Below are positions 57,079 through 64,000 of a stretch of 64,000 nucleotides of DNA, piece after piece; within the stretch, counting starts at the first letter, position 1, and each line of letters begins with the position of its first letter. A model generated the notes under the pieces. It worked only from the letters and a program-made list of their open reading frames with translations. It had not been told where the DNA came from and did no database searches. A program made the position numbers and the translations under genes. The DNA comes from Bradyrhizobium sp. URHD0069 (GTDB lineage Bacteria > Pseudomonadota > Alphaproteobacteria > Rhizobiales > Xanthobacteraceae): contig NZ_JNIJ01000005.1 of NCBI RefSeq assembly GCF_000701345.1, positions 62,001 to 126,000 of the forward strand. Reading direction: 5' to 3'.

Positions 57079-57984
57079 TCAGAGATAGCCGGCGACGCGC
57101 AGCCGCTCGAAGGCGTCTTCGGTCTCGTGATCCAGCGCGCGGCCGGAGCGTTCCGGCACTTTGGTGCCGTCGAGCTCGATCAGGATTTCCTCGATGCTGG
57201 AGGCGGTCGAAGCGACGGGATTGGTGATGTCCTGATCGCCCAGCGAGCGATAGCGCTTGCCGTCCTTCGCCAGGTAAAGCGGAATGATCGGAATGTTTTC
57301 GCGCTTGGTGTAGGCCCAGATATCGGCTTCGGTCCAATGCAGGATCGGGTGAATGCGCAAATGCGCGCCCGGTGGCGGCGAGGCGTTGAACTGGTCCCAG
57401 AATTCCGGCGGCTGATCGCGCACGTCCCATCCGCCCTCCAGGCCGCGCGGCGAGAACACCCGCTCCTTGGCGCGGGTGGCTTCTTCGTCGCGGCGGATGC
57501 CGGCGATCAGTCCGTCGAAGCCAAATTTCGCGAGCGCGAGCTTCAGCCCTTCGGTCTTGCGCGCCGCCGATCGCGCCGCCGGCGGCAAGGTCGGATCGAT
57601 GGTCTCGAGCGGCGGGCAGGGCTCTACCTTCAGATCGAGCTCCCATTCCCCGCCGTAGCGATCGCGAAATGCGTACATCTCCGGAAATTTCTTGCCGGTA
57701 TCGACGTGCAATGCGGGGAACGGCACGCGGCCGAAAAAGGCCTTGCGCGCCAGCCAGATCATCACGTTGGAATCTTTGCCGAGCGACCATAGCAGCGCGA
57801 GCTTCTTCAACCGCGCAAACGCTTCCCTGAAAATGTAGATGCTCTGCGCTTCGAGCGCGTCGAGGTGATCCATTGTGGGTTGATGGGCCCGCGCCTCGGC
57901 CGAAAATTGTGGGGCTGCGGGTCTCTCAGCGGGGTCCGCCCAAGCCAAGCGGTCTTTCGCGGAATCGTTCTCGAAAAGATGCAT
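57079..57984 (-). CDS. cysD: sulfate adenylyltransferase subunit 2
   Basis: The catalytic ATP sulfurylase subunit (PP-loop family), 301 residues. The PP loop is [17 protein letters not shown] near 67-83, followed by [16 protein letters not shown] and [17 protein letters not shown]. The C-terminus is unusual in being short, ending LRVAGYL. The first 37 residues before [19 protein letters not shown] extend beyond the E. coli start, so ATG at 57873 is an alternative. It heads the cysD-cysNC pair and diverges from cysG. Confidence 0.94.
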   Translation of the reverse strand: MHLFENDSAKDRLAWADPAERPAAPQFSAEARAHQPTMDHLDALEAQSIYIFREAFARLKKLALLWSLGKDSNVMIWLARKAFFGRVPFPALHVDTGKKFPEMYAFRDRYGGEWELDLKVEPCPPLETIDPTLPPAARSAARKTEGLKLALAKFGFDGLIAGIRRDEEATRAKERVFSPRGLEGGWDVRDQPPEFWDQFNASPPPGAHLRIHPILHWTEADIWAYTKRENIPIIPLYLAKDGKRYRSLGDQDITNPVASTASSIEEILIELDGTKVPERSGRALDHETEDAFERLRVAGYL

Positions 57985-58033
57985 CTCTAGCTCTTGGCCT
58001 TTGAAGGCGAAAATTCTATGGTTGCGCCGCAGT

Positions 58034-58054
58034 AGAGAAGAAATAATTTTCTCT
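58034..58054. promoter_or_regulatory. palindrome between divergent cys operons (possible operator)
   Basis: AGAGAA, nine mainly A/T bases, TTCTCT. It lies midway in the 142-base gap between cysD and cysG and could bind a LysR-type regulator such as a CysB/Cbl-like protein. The regulator is not encoded in this window. Confidence 0.4.
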
Positions 58055-58126
58055 TTGCGGGCATTGAACGAGACATATATAGAAAATCATTCCAGTCAAC
58101 CCGGTAAATGGGGAAGCGAGTATCGC

Positions 58127-59563
58127 ATGCGATTTCTGCCGGTATTTCTCGATCTGCAAGCCGGTCCCGTGCTGCTCGTTGGCGCCGGAGAATTGGCGCG
58201 CGCGAAACTCCGCCTGCTGGCAGCCGCGGGGGCACGCATCCGCTGGTTCGCCACCGACGGCAATCATGATGTGAGCGGCATTGCCGCGGCCGACGCGGCA
58301 CGCATCGAGGTGGCTGAAGGCGATCCTTTGTCCGCGGATCTCCGCGGGGTGATTGCGGTGCTGTGCGCCGGCGCTGGCGAGATCGGCACGGCGATGTCGG
58401 CGCGGGCGAAGGCGGTCGGCCTGCCCGTGAATGTGATGGACGACCTCGCGCATTCGACTTTCATTTTTCCTGCCATTGTCGATCGCGGTGACGTGGTGGT
58501 TGCCGTCGGCACCGGCGGAGCCTCGCCCGTGGTGGCGCGCCGTGTCCGCGAGCGCATCGAAGCTGCGCTGCCCGCTGGAATCGGCGATCTCGCGACCTTT
58601 ATCGGCCGCTGGCGCAAGGCGATCCACCATCGCATTCCGGAGTTCGCGCTGCGCCGCCGTTTCTGGGAACGCGTGGTCGATGGCCCGATCGGTGCGCTGG
58701 TTCTCGAGGGGCGCAAGGACGAGGCGGAAGCGGCGCTGAAGGATATCTCTGATCCCTCGGCTTTCGCCGGCGCGCAGCCGTCAGGTCGGGCCGAGGGCAG
58801 GGTGACGCTGGTCGGCGCCGGTCCGGGCGACCCGGACTTGCTGACGATCAAGGCGCTGCGGGCGCTGCAGGATGCCGACGTTGTTTTTTACGATGAACTG
58901 GTCTCCTTAGAAATTCTCGATCGTGCGCGCCGCGATGCGTCGCGCGTGCCGGTCGGCCGCCGCGTCGGAAAGCCCGGCATCGGCCAGGACGCGATCAACA
59001 GATTGATGATCGAGGCGGCGAGATCAGGCCAGCGCGCGGTGCGCCTCAAGGGCGGCGATCCCTTTGTGTTCGGCCGCGGCGGCGAGGAAGTTGAAGCTTT
59101 GCGAAAAGCCGGCGTCGCCTATTCGATCGTGCCGGGAATTACCGCGGGCGTTGCCGCCGCCGCACAGTTCGAAGTGCCGCTCACCCTGCGGCACGAGGCG
59201 CTGCGCGTCACCTTCCTCACCGCCCACAAGGCCAAAGATGCCGAAACCGTCGACTGGTCGACGCTGACGGACGACAAGATGACGGTGGTCGTGTATATGG
59301 GCATGACTGCGGCGCCGTCGGTGCGCGACGGCCTGTTGGCGGCGGGACGCTCGCCGCAAACGCCGGTCGGCGTGTTCGCGCGGGTGACGCGGCCGGATGC
59401 GCAAGCTTCTGTCGGAACGCTCGATGATTTGCCGGCGCTGATCGAAAAGATCGATAACGGTCCCGCCATTCTCATTATCGGCGACGTGGTCGCGCATTCT
59501 GCGCCATGGCGTCAATCGAACCTCGCCCAACTTGTCTCCTATTTTCAGGTAGCTGCCGAATGA
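58127..59563 (+). CDS. cysG: siroheme synthase CysG (multifunctional)
   Basis: A 478-residue fusion that makes siroheme, the cofactor of sulfite reductase. The N-terminal Rossmann dehydrogenase/ferrochelatase part (about 1-205) begins LPVFLDLQAGPVLLVGAGELA and has FIFPAIVDRGDVVVAVGTGGASPVVARRVR-like sequence near 110-140. The C-terminal uroporphyrinogen-III methyltransferase (about 220-465) has VTLVGAGPGDPDLLTIKA, VRLKGGDPFVFGRGGEE and VPGITAGVAAA. ATG 58127 starts MRFLPVFLD. It is first in a five-gene operon and overlaps the next start by 4 bases. Confidence 0.95.
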   Translation: MRFLPVFLDLQAGPVLLVGAGELARAKLRLLAAAGARIRWFATDGNHDVSGIAAADAARIEVAEGDPLSADLRGVIAVLCAGAGEIGTAMSARAKAVGLPVNVMDDLAHSTFIFPAIVDRGDVVVAVGTGGASPVVARRVRERIEAALPAGIGDLATFIGRWRKAIHHRIPEFALRRRFWERVVDGPIGALVLEGRKDEAEAALKDISDPSAFAGAQPSGRAEGRVTLVGAGPGDPDLLTIKALRALQDADVVFYDELVSLEILDRARRDASRVPVGRRVGKPGIGQDAINRLMIEAARSGQRAVRLKGGDPFVFGRGGEEVEALRKAGVAYSIVPGITAGVAAAAQFEVPLTLRHEALRVTFLTAHKAKDAETVDWSTLTDDKMTVVVYMGMTAAPSVRDGLLAAGRSPQTPVGVFARVTRPDAQASVGTLDDLPALIEKIDNGPAILIIGDVVAHSAPWRQSNLAQLVSYFQVAAE

Positions 59564-59877
59564 CCTCTCCCCTCGAACAGAAAAAAATCAAGATTACCGG
59601 CCCGTCGGTGGTGACCGGCAACCGTACCTGGGACGGTGTCGTGATCTACCGCACCTCTGCCCGGGGCTGGTCGGCCGCTTTGTCGGATGCCGCGATCGTC
59701 CGCACCTCCGATGAGGCGCGGTCGTTGCTCGCCGAATCGGTCGCCGACGATGTCGGCGCCATCGGCGCCTACATCGCGCCGGTCGAAATCAAGGACACCG
59801 GCGAGATCAAGCCCGGCAATCTTCGTGAACATATCCGAGCGGCAGGCGTCACCATCGATCTTCCGGTTTCGGCGTAA
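59560..59877 (+). CDS. DUF2849 domain protein of the sulfite reductase operon
   Basis: A 105-residue small protein starting MTSPLEQKKIKITGPSVVTG, with VVTGNRTWDGVVIYRTS, SDAAIVRTSDEARSLLAES and the end PGNLREHIRAAGVTIDLP. DUF2849 genes in alphaproteobacteria regularly sit between siroheme synthase and sulfite reductase genes. The function is unknown; a structural or electron-transfer aid to CysI is possible. It has no Cys and no export signal, so it is probably cytosolic. It is coupled by ATGA to cysG and 12 bases from cysI. Confidence 0.85.
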   Translation: MTSPLEQKKIKITGPSVVTGNRTWDGVVIYRTSARGWSAALSDAAIVRTSDEARSLLAESVADDVGAIGAYIAPVEIKDTGEIKPGNLREHIRAAGVTIDLPVSA

Positions 59878-59889
59878 GGCAAGTCCATC

Positions 59890-61554
59890 ATGTACGCATA
59901 TGACGAACTCGACCGCACGCTCATCAACGAGCGGGTTTCAGAATTTCGCGATCAGGTGAAGCGCCGGCTGTCCGGCGAACTCACCGAGGACGAATTCAAG
60001 ATGCTGCGGCTGCAGAATGGCGTCTATCTGCAACTGCACGCCTATATGCTCCGCGTCGCGATCCCCTACGGGACGCTATCGTCGAAGCAATTGCGGCGGC
60101 TGGCGCATGTCGCGCGCCGCTATGATCGCGGCTACGGACATTTTACCACGCGGCAAAATATCCAGTTCAACTGGATCAAGCTCGCCGAATTGCCGGATGC
60201 GCTGGCCGATCTCGCCGAGGTCGGCATTCATGCCATGCAGACGTCCGGCAATAACACACGCAACGTCACGTCGGACCAATGGGCCGGTGTGGCGCCCGGC
60301 GAGATCGAGGATCCGCGTATCTGGTCCGAGCTGTTGCGGCAATACACGACGCTGCACCCGGAATTCTCCTTCCTGCCGCGCAAGTTCAAATTCGCCATTA
60401 CCGCGTCCGCGCACGATCGCGCGGCGATCAAGATTCACGACATCGGGTTACGGCTTCACAGGAATGCAGACGGCGAAACCGGATTCGAGGTGCTGGTCGG
60501 CGGCGGGCTCGGCCGCACGCCCTTCATCGGCAAGACGATAAAACCGTTCGTGCACGGCCACGATCTGCTGAGCTATGTCGAGGCCATCCTGCGCGTCTAC
60601 AACCAATACGGCCGCCGTGACAACATCTACAAGGCGCGCATCAAGATCCTGGTGCATGAGCTCGGCATAGAGAAATTCGCAAAGGAAGTCGAAGAAGAAT
60701 GGCTGCAGATGCGTGGCAGCGCGCTGGCGATCGATGATTCCGTCATCGAGGACATCCGTTCGCGCTTCGCCTATCCGGCTTACGAAAAGCTGCCGCACAT
60801 GCCGGACGAATTGAAGAAGGCGGCGCACGATCCGCATTTCGAGGCCTGGCGCAAGAATTCGGTCGCGCTTCACAAGGTGTCGGGCTATGCGATCGTGACC
60901 CTGTCGCTGAAGCCGGTCGGCGGGCCGCCCGGCGATGCCACCGCCAACCAGATGGACGGGCTGGCCGATCTTGCCGACAAATATTCCTTCGGCGAAATCC
61001 GCGTCGGGCATGAGCAGAATCTCGCGCTGCCCCACGTCGCCAGGCGCGACCTGCCGGCGCTGTGGCGGTCGCTCGACAAGCTCGGCCTCGCGACGCCGAA
61101 CGTCAACCTGGTCTCCGACATCATCGCCTGCCCGGGGCTGGACTATTGCTCGCTTGCCAACGCGCGCTCGATCCCGATCGCGCAGGAGTTGACGCGGCGC
61201 TTTGCCAACCACGACACCGCCAATCTGATCGGGCGGCTGCACATCAATATTTCCGGCTGCATCAACGCCTGCGGCCATCATCACGTCGGCCACATCGGCA
61301 TTCTCGGCGTCGAAAAGAACGGCGAGGAGTTTTATCAGATCACGATCGGCGGCCGCGCCGACGAAAACGCCGCGGTCGGCACGTTGATCGGACCCGCCGT
61401 GCCTTACGGTGAAGTCGCCGACGTGGTCGAGGATATCGTCGAAGCCTACCTCGCGCTGCGCGCCCGTCCCGATGAGCTTTTCGTCGATACGGTCAAGCGG
61501 CTTGGCGTCGAACCATTCAGGGAGCGCGTTTATGCCACTCGTCAAGAACGGTAA
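59890..61554 (+). CDS. cysI: sulfite reductase haemoprotein (nitrite/sulfite reductase family)
   Basis: A 554-residue siroheme/[4Fe-4S] enzyme that reduces sulfite to sulfide. It has two ferredoxin-like half domains (about 45-110 and 330-390), the substrate-site segment SGNNTRNVTSDQWAGVAPGE near 118-135 and the cluster ligands C414, C420 (CPGLDYC) and C457, C461 (SGCINACGHHH). No flavoprotein CysJ is encoded nearby, so electrons probably come from ferredoxin. It overlaps the DUF934 gene by 23 bases. Confidence 0.95.
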   Translation: MYAYDELDRTLINERVSEFRDQVKRRLSGELTEDEFKMLRLQNGVYLQLHAYMLRVAIPYGTLSSKQLRRLAHVARRYDRGYGHFTTRQNIQFNWIKLAELPDALADLAEVGIHAMQTSGNNTRNVTSDQWAGVAPGEIEDPRIWSELLRQYTTLHPEFSFLPRKFKFAITASAHDRAAIKIHDIGLRLHRNADGETGFEVLVGGGLGRTPFIGKTIKPFVHGHDLLSYVEAILRVYNQYGRRDNIYKARIKILVHELGIEKFAKEVEEEWLQMRGSALAIDDSVIEDIRSRFAYPAYEKLPHMPDELKKAAHDPHFEAWRKNSVALHKVSGYAIVTLSLKPVGGPPGDATANQMDGLADLADKYSFGEIRVGHEQNLALPHVARRDLPALWRSLDKLGLATPNVNLVSDIIACPGLDYCSLANARSIPIAQELTRRFANHDTANLIGRLHINISGCINACGHHHVGHIGILGVEKNGEEFYQITIGGRADENAAVGTLIGPAVPYGEVADVVEDIVEAYLALRARPDELFVDTVKRLGVEPFRERVYATRQER

Positions 61555-62047
61555 AATCACCGCGGATGCGTTCGTCTGCGTCGCGGACGATGCGCCAATT
61601 CCGGCCGACGGCGCGATCCTGATTTCCGCCGCGCGATTTCTCGATGATCCGGAGGCTCTGTCGCGCCGCGGTGGACCAACCGGCGTCATCTGGCCGAACA
61701 ACCGCGACGTCGATGATCTCGTGCCCTATCTCGATCGCCTCGCCGTGGTGGCTCTGGTGTTTCCGACCTTCCGCGACGGCCGCGCCTACAGCCAGGCGCG
61801 GCTGTTGCGCGAACGCTATGCTTATCGTGGCGAAATGCGCGCCACCGGCCAGGTGCTGCGCGACCAGTTCGTCTTCATGCTTCGCGCCGGGTTCGATGCA
61901 TTCGAGGTGAAAAAGGCAAGTGACGCGGAGGCGTTTGCCTCTACGTCGAAGCGTTACTCGGTGTTTTATCAGCCAACCGGCGATGGCCGCATCACCGCGC
62001 TTCACCGGCGGATGCAACTGCGCCATTCCGAAAGTGCCAGCCAATGA
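61532..62047 (+). CDS. DUF934 domain protein of the sulfite reductase operon
   Basis: A 171-residue protein with WPNNRDVDDLVPYLDRLAVV near 50-70, FPTFRDGRAYSQARLLRERY near 75-95 and GEMRATGQVLRDQFVFMLRAGFDAFEV-like sequence near 97-120, the core of DUF934. It is found in many proteobacteria between cysI and cysH and is often named an oxidoreductase, without a known reaction. The ATG at 61532 lies inside the end of cysI; its stop overlaps cysH by 4 bases, so translation is coupled on both sides. Confidence 0.9.
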   Translation: MPLVKNGKITADAFVCVADDAPIPADGAILISAARFLDDPEALSRRGGPTGVIWPNNRDVDDLVPYLDRLAVVALVFPTFRDGRAYSQARLLRERYAYRGEMRATGQVLRDQFVFMLRAGFDAFEVKKASDAEAFASTSKRYSVFYQPTGDGRITALHRRMQLRHSESASQ

Positions 62048-62784
62048 ACGGTGTTGCACACCAGGTGTCGCCGGAGCGCACGGCGCGCCCGCCCGATCCG
62101 CCTTCGGCCGAGCAACTCGATCATGCGCTTCGCAACCAGTCGCCGGCCGAGGTGATCGCAACCGCCTTGCGGACCGTCGGCCGTGAGCGTCTGGCTCTGG
62201 TCTCATCGTTCGGCACCGAATCGGCGGCCCTGCTCAAGGTAATGGCCGATGTCGATCCGGCCATCCCGGTGATCTTTCTCGACACCGGATGGCTGTTCGA
62301 GGAGACGCTTGCCTATCGTGACACCCTGATCGCGACGCTCGGCCTGCGCGACGTTCGTTCGATCAAGCCGCTGGAAGAGACGCTGTCGCGCGAGGATCCC
62401 GATCGGGAATTGTGGTTCTCCGATCCCGACGCCTGCTGCCGCATTCGCAAGGTCGAACCGCTCAAGCGCGCCTTGGCGCCGTTCAGCGCATGGATCAACG
62501 GGCGCAAGCGTTTTCAGGGCGGTCTCCGTGCCGAGATTGCTGTCGTTGAGGATGACGGCCTCAGGCTGAAATTCAATCCATTCGCAAACGCGTCGCGCGA
62601 AGAGATCGAGGCGATCTACACGCTGGCCAATTTGCCGCCGCATCCGCTCGCGGCATCGGGCTATCTCTCGGTCGGCTGCATGCCGTGCACCAGCCGAACC
62701 TCGGCGGCCGAAGATGCACGCGCGGGCCGCTGGCGCGGTAGAGCCAAGACGGAATGCGGCATCCATACGGCCAAGACTTCGTAG
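62044..62784 (+). CDS. cysH: phosphoadenylyl/adenylyl-sulfate reductase
   Basis: A 246-residue assimilatory reductase that reduces activated sulfate to sulfite with thioredoxin. It has the PP-loop segment LVSSFGTESAALL near 52-64, FLDTGWLFEETLAYRD and the catalytic Cys238 in KTECGIH. Cys131-132 and Cys212/Cys215 match the four ligands of the [4Fe-4S] cluster that marks APS-preferring enzymes. The preferred substrate is therefore likely APS. Two exact 16-base repeats (CAAGACTTCGTAGGAT) overlap its stop codon. Confidence 0.94.
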   Translation: MNGVAHQVSPERTARPPDPPSAEQLDHALRNQSPAEVIATALRTVGRERLALVSSFGTESAALLKVMADVDPAIPVIFLDTGWLFEETLAYRDTLIATLGLRDVRSIKPLEETLSREDPDRELWFSDPDACCRIRKVEPLKRALAPFSAWINGRKRFQGGLRAEIAVVEDDGLRLKFNPFANASREEIEAIYTLANLPPHPLAASGYLSVGCMPCTSRTSAAEDARAGRWRGRAKTECGIHTAKTS

Positions 62785-62922
62785 GATCAAGACTTCGTAG
62801 GATAACGACGCTGCAGCGCCGCGAACAATGGAACGGAGTTCCGTTGACTTGAGGCCGCTTGTTCCCGAGTTATAGCCGTCTGCGTTTGATGACGATCGCC
62901 ATCAAGCCGAATGGAGATTGAG

Positions 62923-63912
62923 ATGGTTCGCCGTATTCTGCCGATCCTCGCCGGACTGCTCTGGGCGAGTTCTGCGTTTGCCGCCGACGTGACGCTGCTC
63001 AACGTATCCTACGATCCGACGCGCGAGCTGTATGCGGATTTCAACAAGGCCTTCGCCGCCGCCTATCAAAAGGAAACCGGCAAGAGCGTCGAGATCAAGC
63101 AGTCGCACGGCGGCTCCGGCTCGCAGGCGCGCGCGGTTATCGACGGCCTGCAGGCCGATGTCGTCACGCTCGCGCTCGCCTACGATATCGACGCCATCGC
63201 CGGCAAGGGTTTGATCCCCCCCGACTGGCAGAAGCGCCTGCCGCTGAATGCCTCGCCCTACACCTCCACCATCGTGTTTCTGGTGCGCAAGGGTAATCCC
63301 AAGGGCATCAAGGATTGGGACGATTTGATTAAATCGGGCGTCAGCGTCATCACGCCTAATCCGAAAACATCCGGAGGCGCGCGCTGGAATTATCTCGCCG
63401 CGTGGGGCTATGCGCTGAAGAAGTACGGCTCCGCCGACAAGGCGAAGCAATTCGTCGGCGACCTCTACAGGAACGTGCCGGTGCTGGACACGGGTGCGCG
63501 CGGCTCGACCGTCACCTTCGTGGAGCGTGCCGTGGGCGACGTGCTGCTGGCCTGGGAAAACGAGGCATTCCTTGCCCAGCGCCAATTCGGCAAGGACAAA
63601 TTCGAGATCGTGTCGCCGCCGCTCTCCATTCTCGCCGAACCCCCGCTGTCCGTGGTCGATAAGGTTGCCGACAAGAAAGGCACTCGCGCGGTTGCCGAGG
63701 CCTATCTCAAATACTGGTATACCAAGGAAGGTCAGGAAATTGCCGCACGCAATTCCTATCGTCCGCGCGATCCTGAGATCGCCAGGGAATACCAGGCGTC
63801 ATTCGCGAAGGTCGAACTGTTCACGATTGACGACGTTTTCGGCGGCTGGACCAAGGCGCAGAAGGAACACTTCGCCGAAGGCGGCGTTTTCGACCAGATC
63901 TATAAGAACTGA
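62923..63912 (+). CDS. sulfate ABC transporter periplasmic binding protein
   Basis: A 329-residue Sbp/CysP-type receptor. The signal peptide ends SSAFA (about residue 20), followed by [19 protein letters not shown], the family start. [25 protein letters not shown] near 60-85 contacts sulfate, and [20 protein letters not shown] is near 145. ATG 62923 follows GGAG by 6 bases; ATG 62911 is also possible. cysT starts 30 bases after the stop. Belongs to sulfate uptake feeding the neighbouring assimilation operon. Confidence 0.93.
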   Translation: MVRRILPILAGLLWASSAFAADVTLLNVSYDPTRELYADFNKAFAAAYQKETGKSVEIKQSHGGSGSQARAVIDGLQADVVTLALAYDIDAIAGKGLIPPDWQKRLPLNASPYTSTIVFLVRKGNPKGIKDWDDLIKSGVSVITPNPKTSGGARWNYLAAWGYALKKYGSADKAKQFVGDLYRNVPVLDTGARGSTVTFVERAVGDVLLAWENEAFLAQRQFGKDKFEIVSPPLSILAEPPLSVVDKVADKKGTRAVAEAYLKYWYTKEGQEIAARNSYRPRDPEIAREYQASFAKVELFTIDDVFGGWTKAQKEHFAEGGVFDQIYKN

Positions 63913-63942
63913 TCTGGCCGAGGGGCGGTAGCAGGGGGCATT

Positions 63943-64000
63943 GTGAGCGCAGCGGGGGGACGACGCAGCACGTTGCCGGGGTTTGGTCTCACCATGGGAC
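63943..64000 (+). CDS. cysT: sulfate ABC transporter permease CysT, first codons (cut by window edge)
   Basis: GTG at 63943 preceded by a G-rich ribosome site reads MSAAGGRRSTLPGFGLTMG to the window end. The segment LPGFGLTMG is the characteristic start of CysT before its first membrane helix, and the position after the sulfate-binding protein is the standard gene order. Only 19 residues are visible. Confidence 0.75.
   Translation, partial: MSAAGGRRSTLPGFGLTMG

Overview
The window reads as chromosomal DNA of a high-GC alphaproteobacterium of the Bradyrhizobium/Rhodopseudomonas type (Nitrobacteraceae). The signs are a PhyR-NepR-EcfG general stress response locus, a Tad/Cpa pilus locus, urtABCDE followed by a urease operon, CycM, CysNC/CysD, and several families of short palindromic intergenic repeats. 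No rRNA, tRNA, CRISPR array, phage or intact transposon was seen. Nearly all of it is dense, ordinary-looking core genome. Assignments come from reading the translations; no database search was run.

Layout. 1-4.3 kb: metF (cut by the left edge), a luciferase-like oxidoreductase, pheA, kdsB and a membrane-anchored cytochrome c (cycM). 4.4-12.1 kb: a Yej-type peptide ABC importer with two tandem binding proteins, two permeases and a double ATPase. 12.2-14.4 kb: a cell-wall endopeptidase overlapping an M17 aminopeptidase. 14.8-26.0 kb: the Tad pilus locus (tadD; tadC-tadB-cpaF-cpaE-cpaD-cpaC-cpaB; cpaA; a 48-aa membrane protein; a 55-aa Flp pilin; tadE-like genes). In it cpaB has lost its centre in frame, and a neighbouring pilus gene survives only as a fragment. 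26.1-28.4 kb: cold-shock protein, a second-type IF-1 and a DEAD-box helicase.

28.9-41.5 kb: urea uptake and breakdown. A sigma-54 type promoter precedes urtABCDE, then ureD-ureA-(39-aa ORF)-ureB-(MESH1-like alarmone hydrolase)-ureC-two ABM monooxygenases-ureE-ureF-ureG. The 39-aa ORF is made of a palindromic repeat of the family also found at 1.7 kb and is coupled by ATGA overlaps to both urease genes.

41.8-50.8 kb: general stress response. An HRxxN-type histidine kinase with an altered ATP-binding N-box, ecfG, nepR and phyR are followed by a run of small envelope or stress genes. Almost every transcription unit there has a GGAAC-N16-(C/G)GTT type motif 30-85 bases upstream of its start, always with the same 16-base spacer. 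This looks like a sigma-EcfG regulon clustered beside its regulators and is the most striking pattern in the window.

51-64 kb: a methyl-accepting chemotaxis protein, malate synthase G, and the sulfate assimilation cluster. cysD-cysNC diverges from cysG-DUF2849-cysI-DUF934-cysH, followed by a sulfate-binding protein and the first codons of cysT at the right edge.
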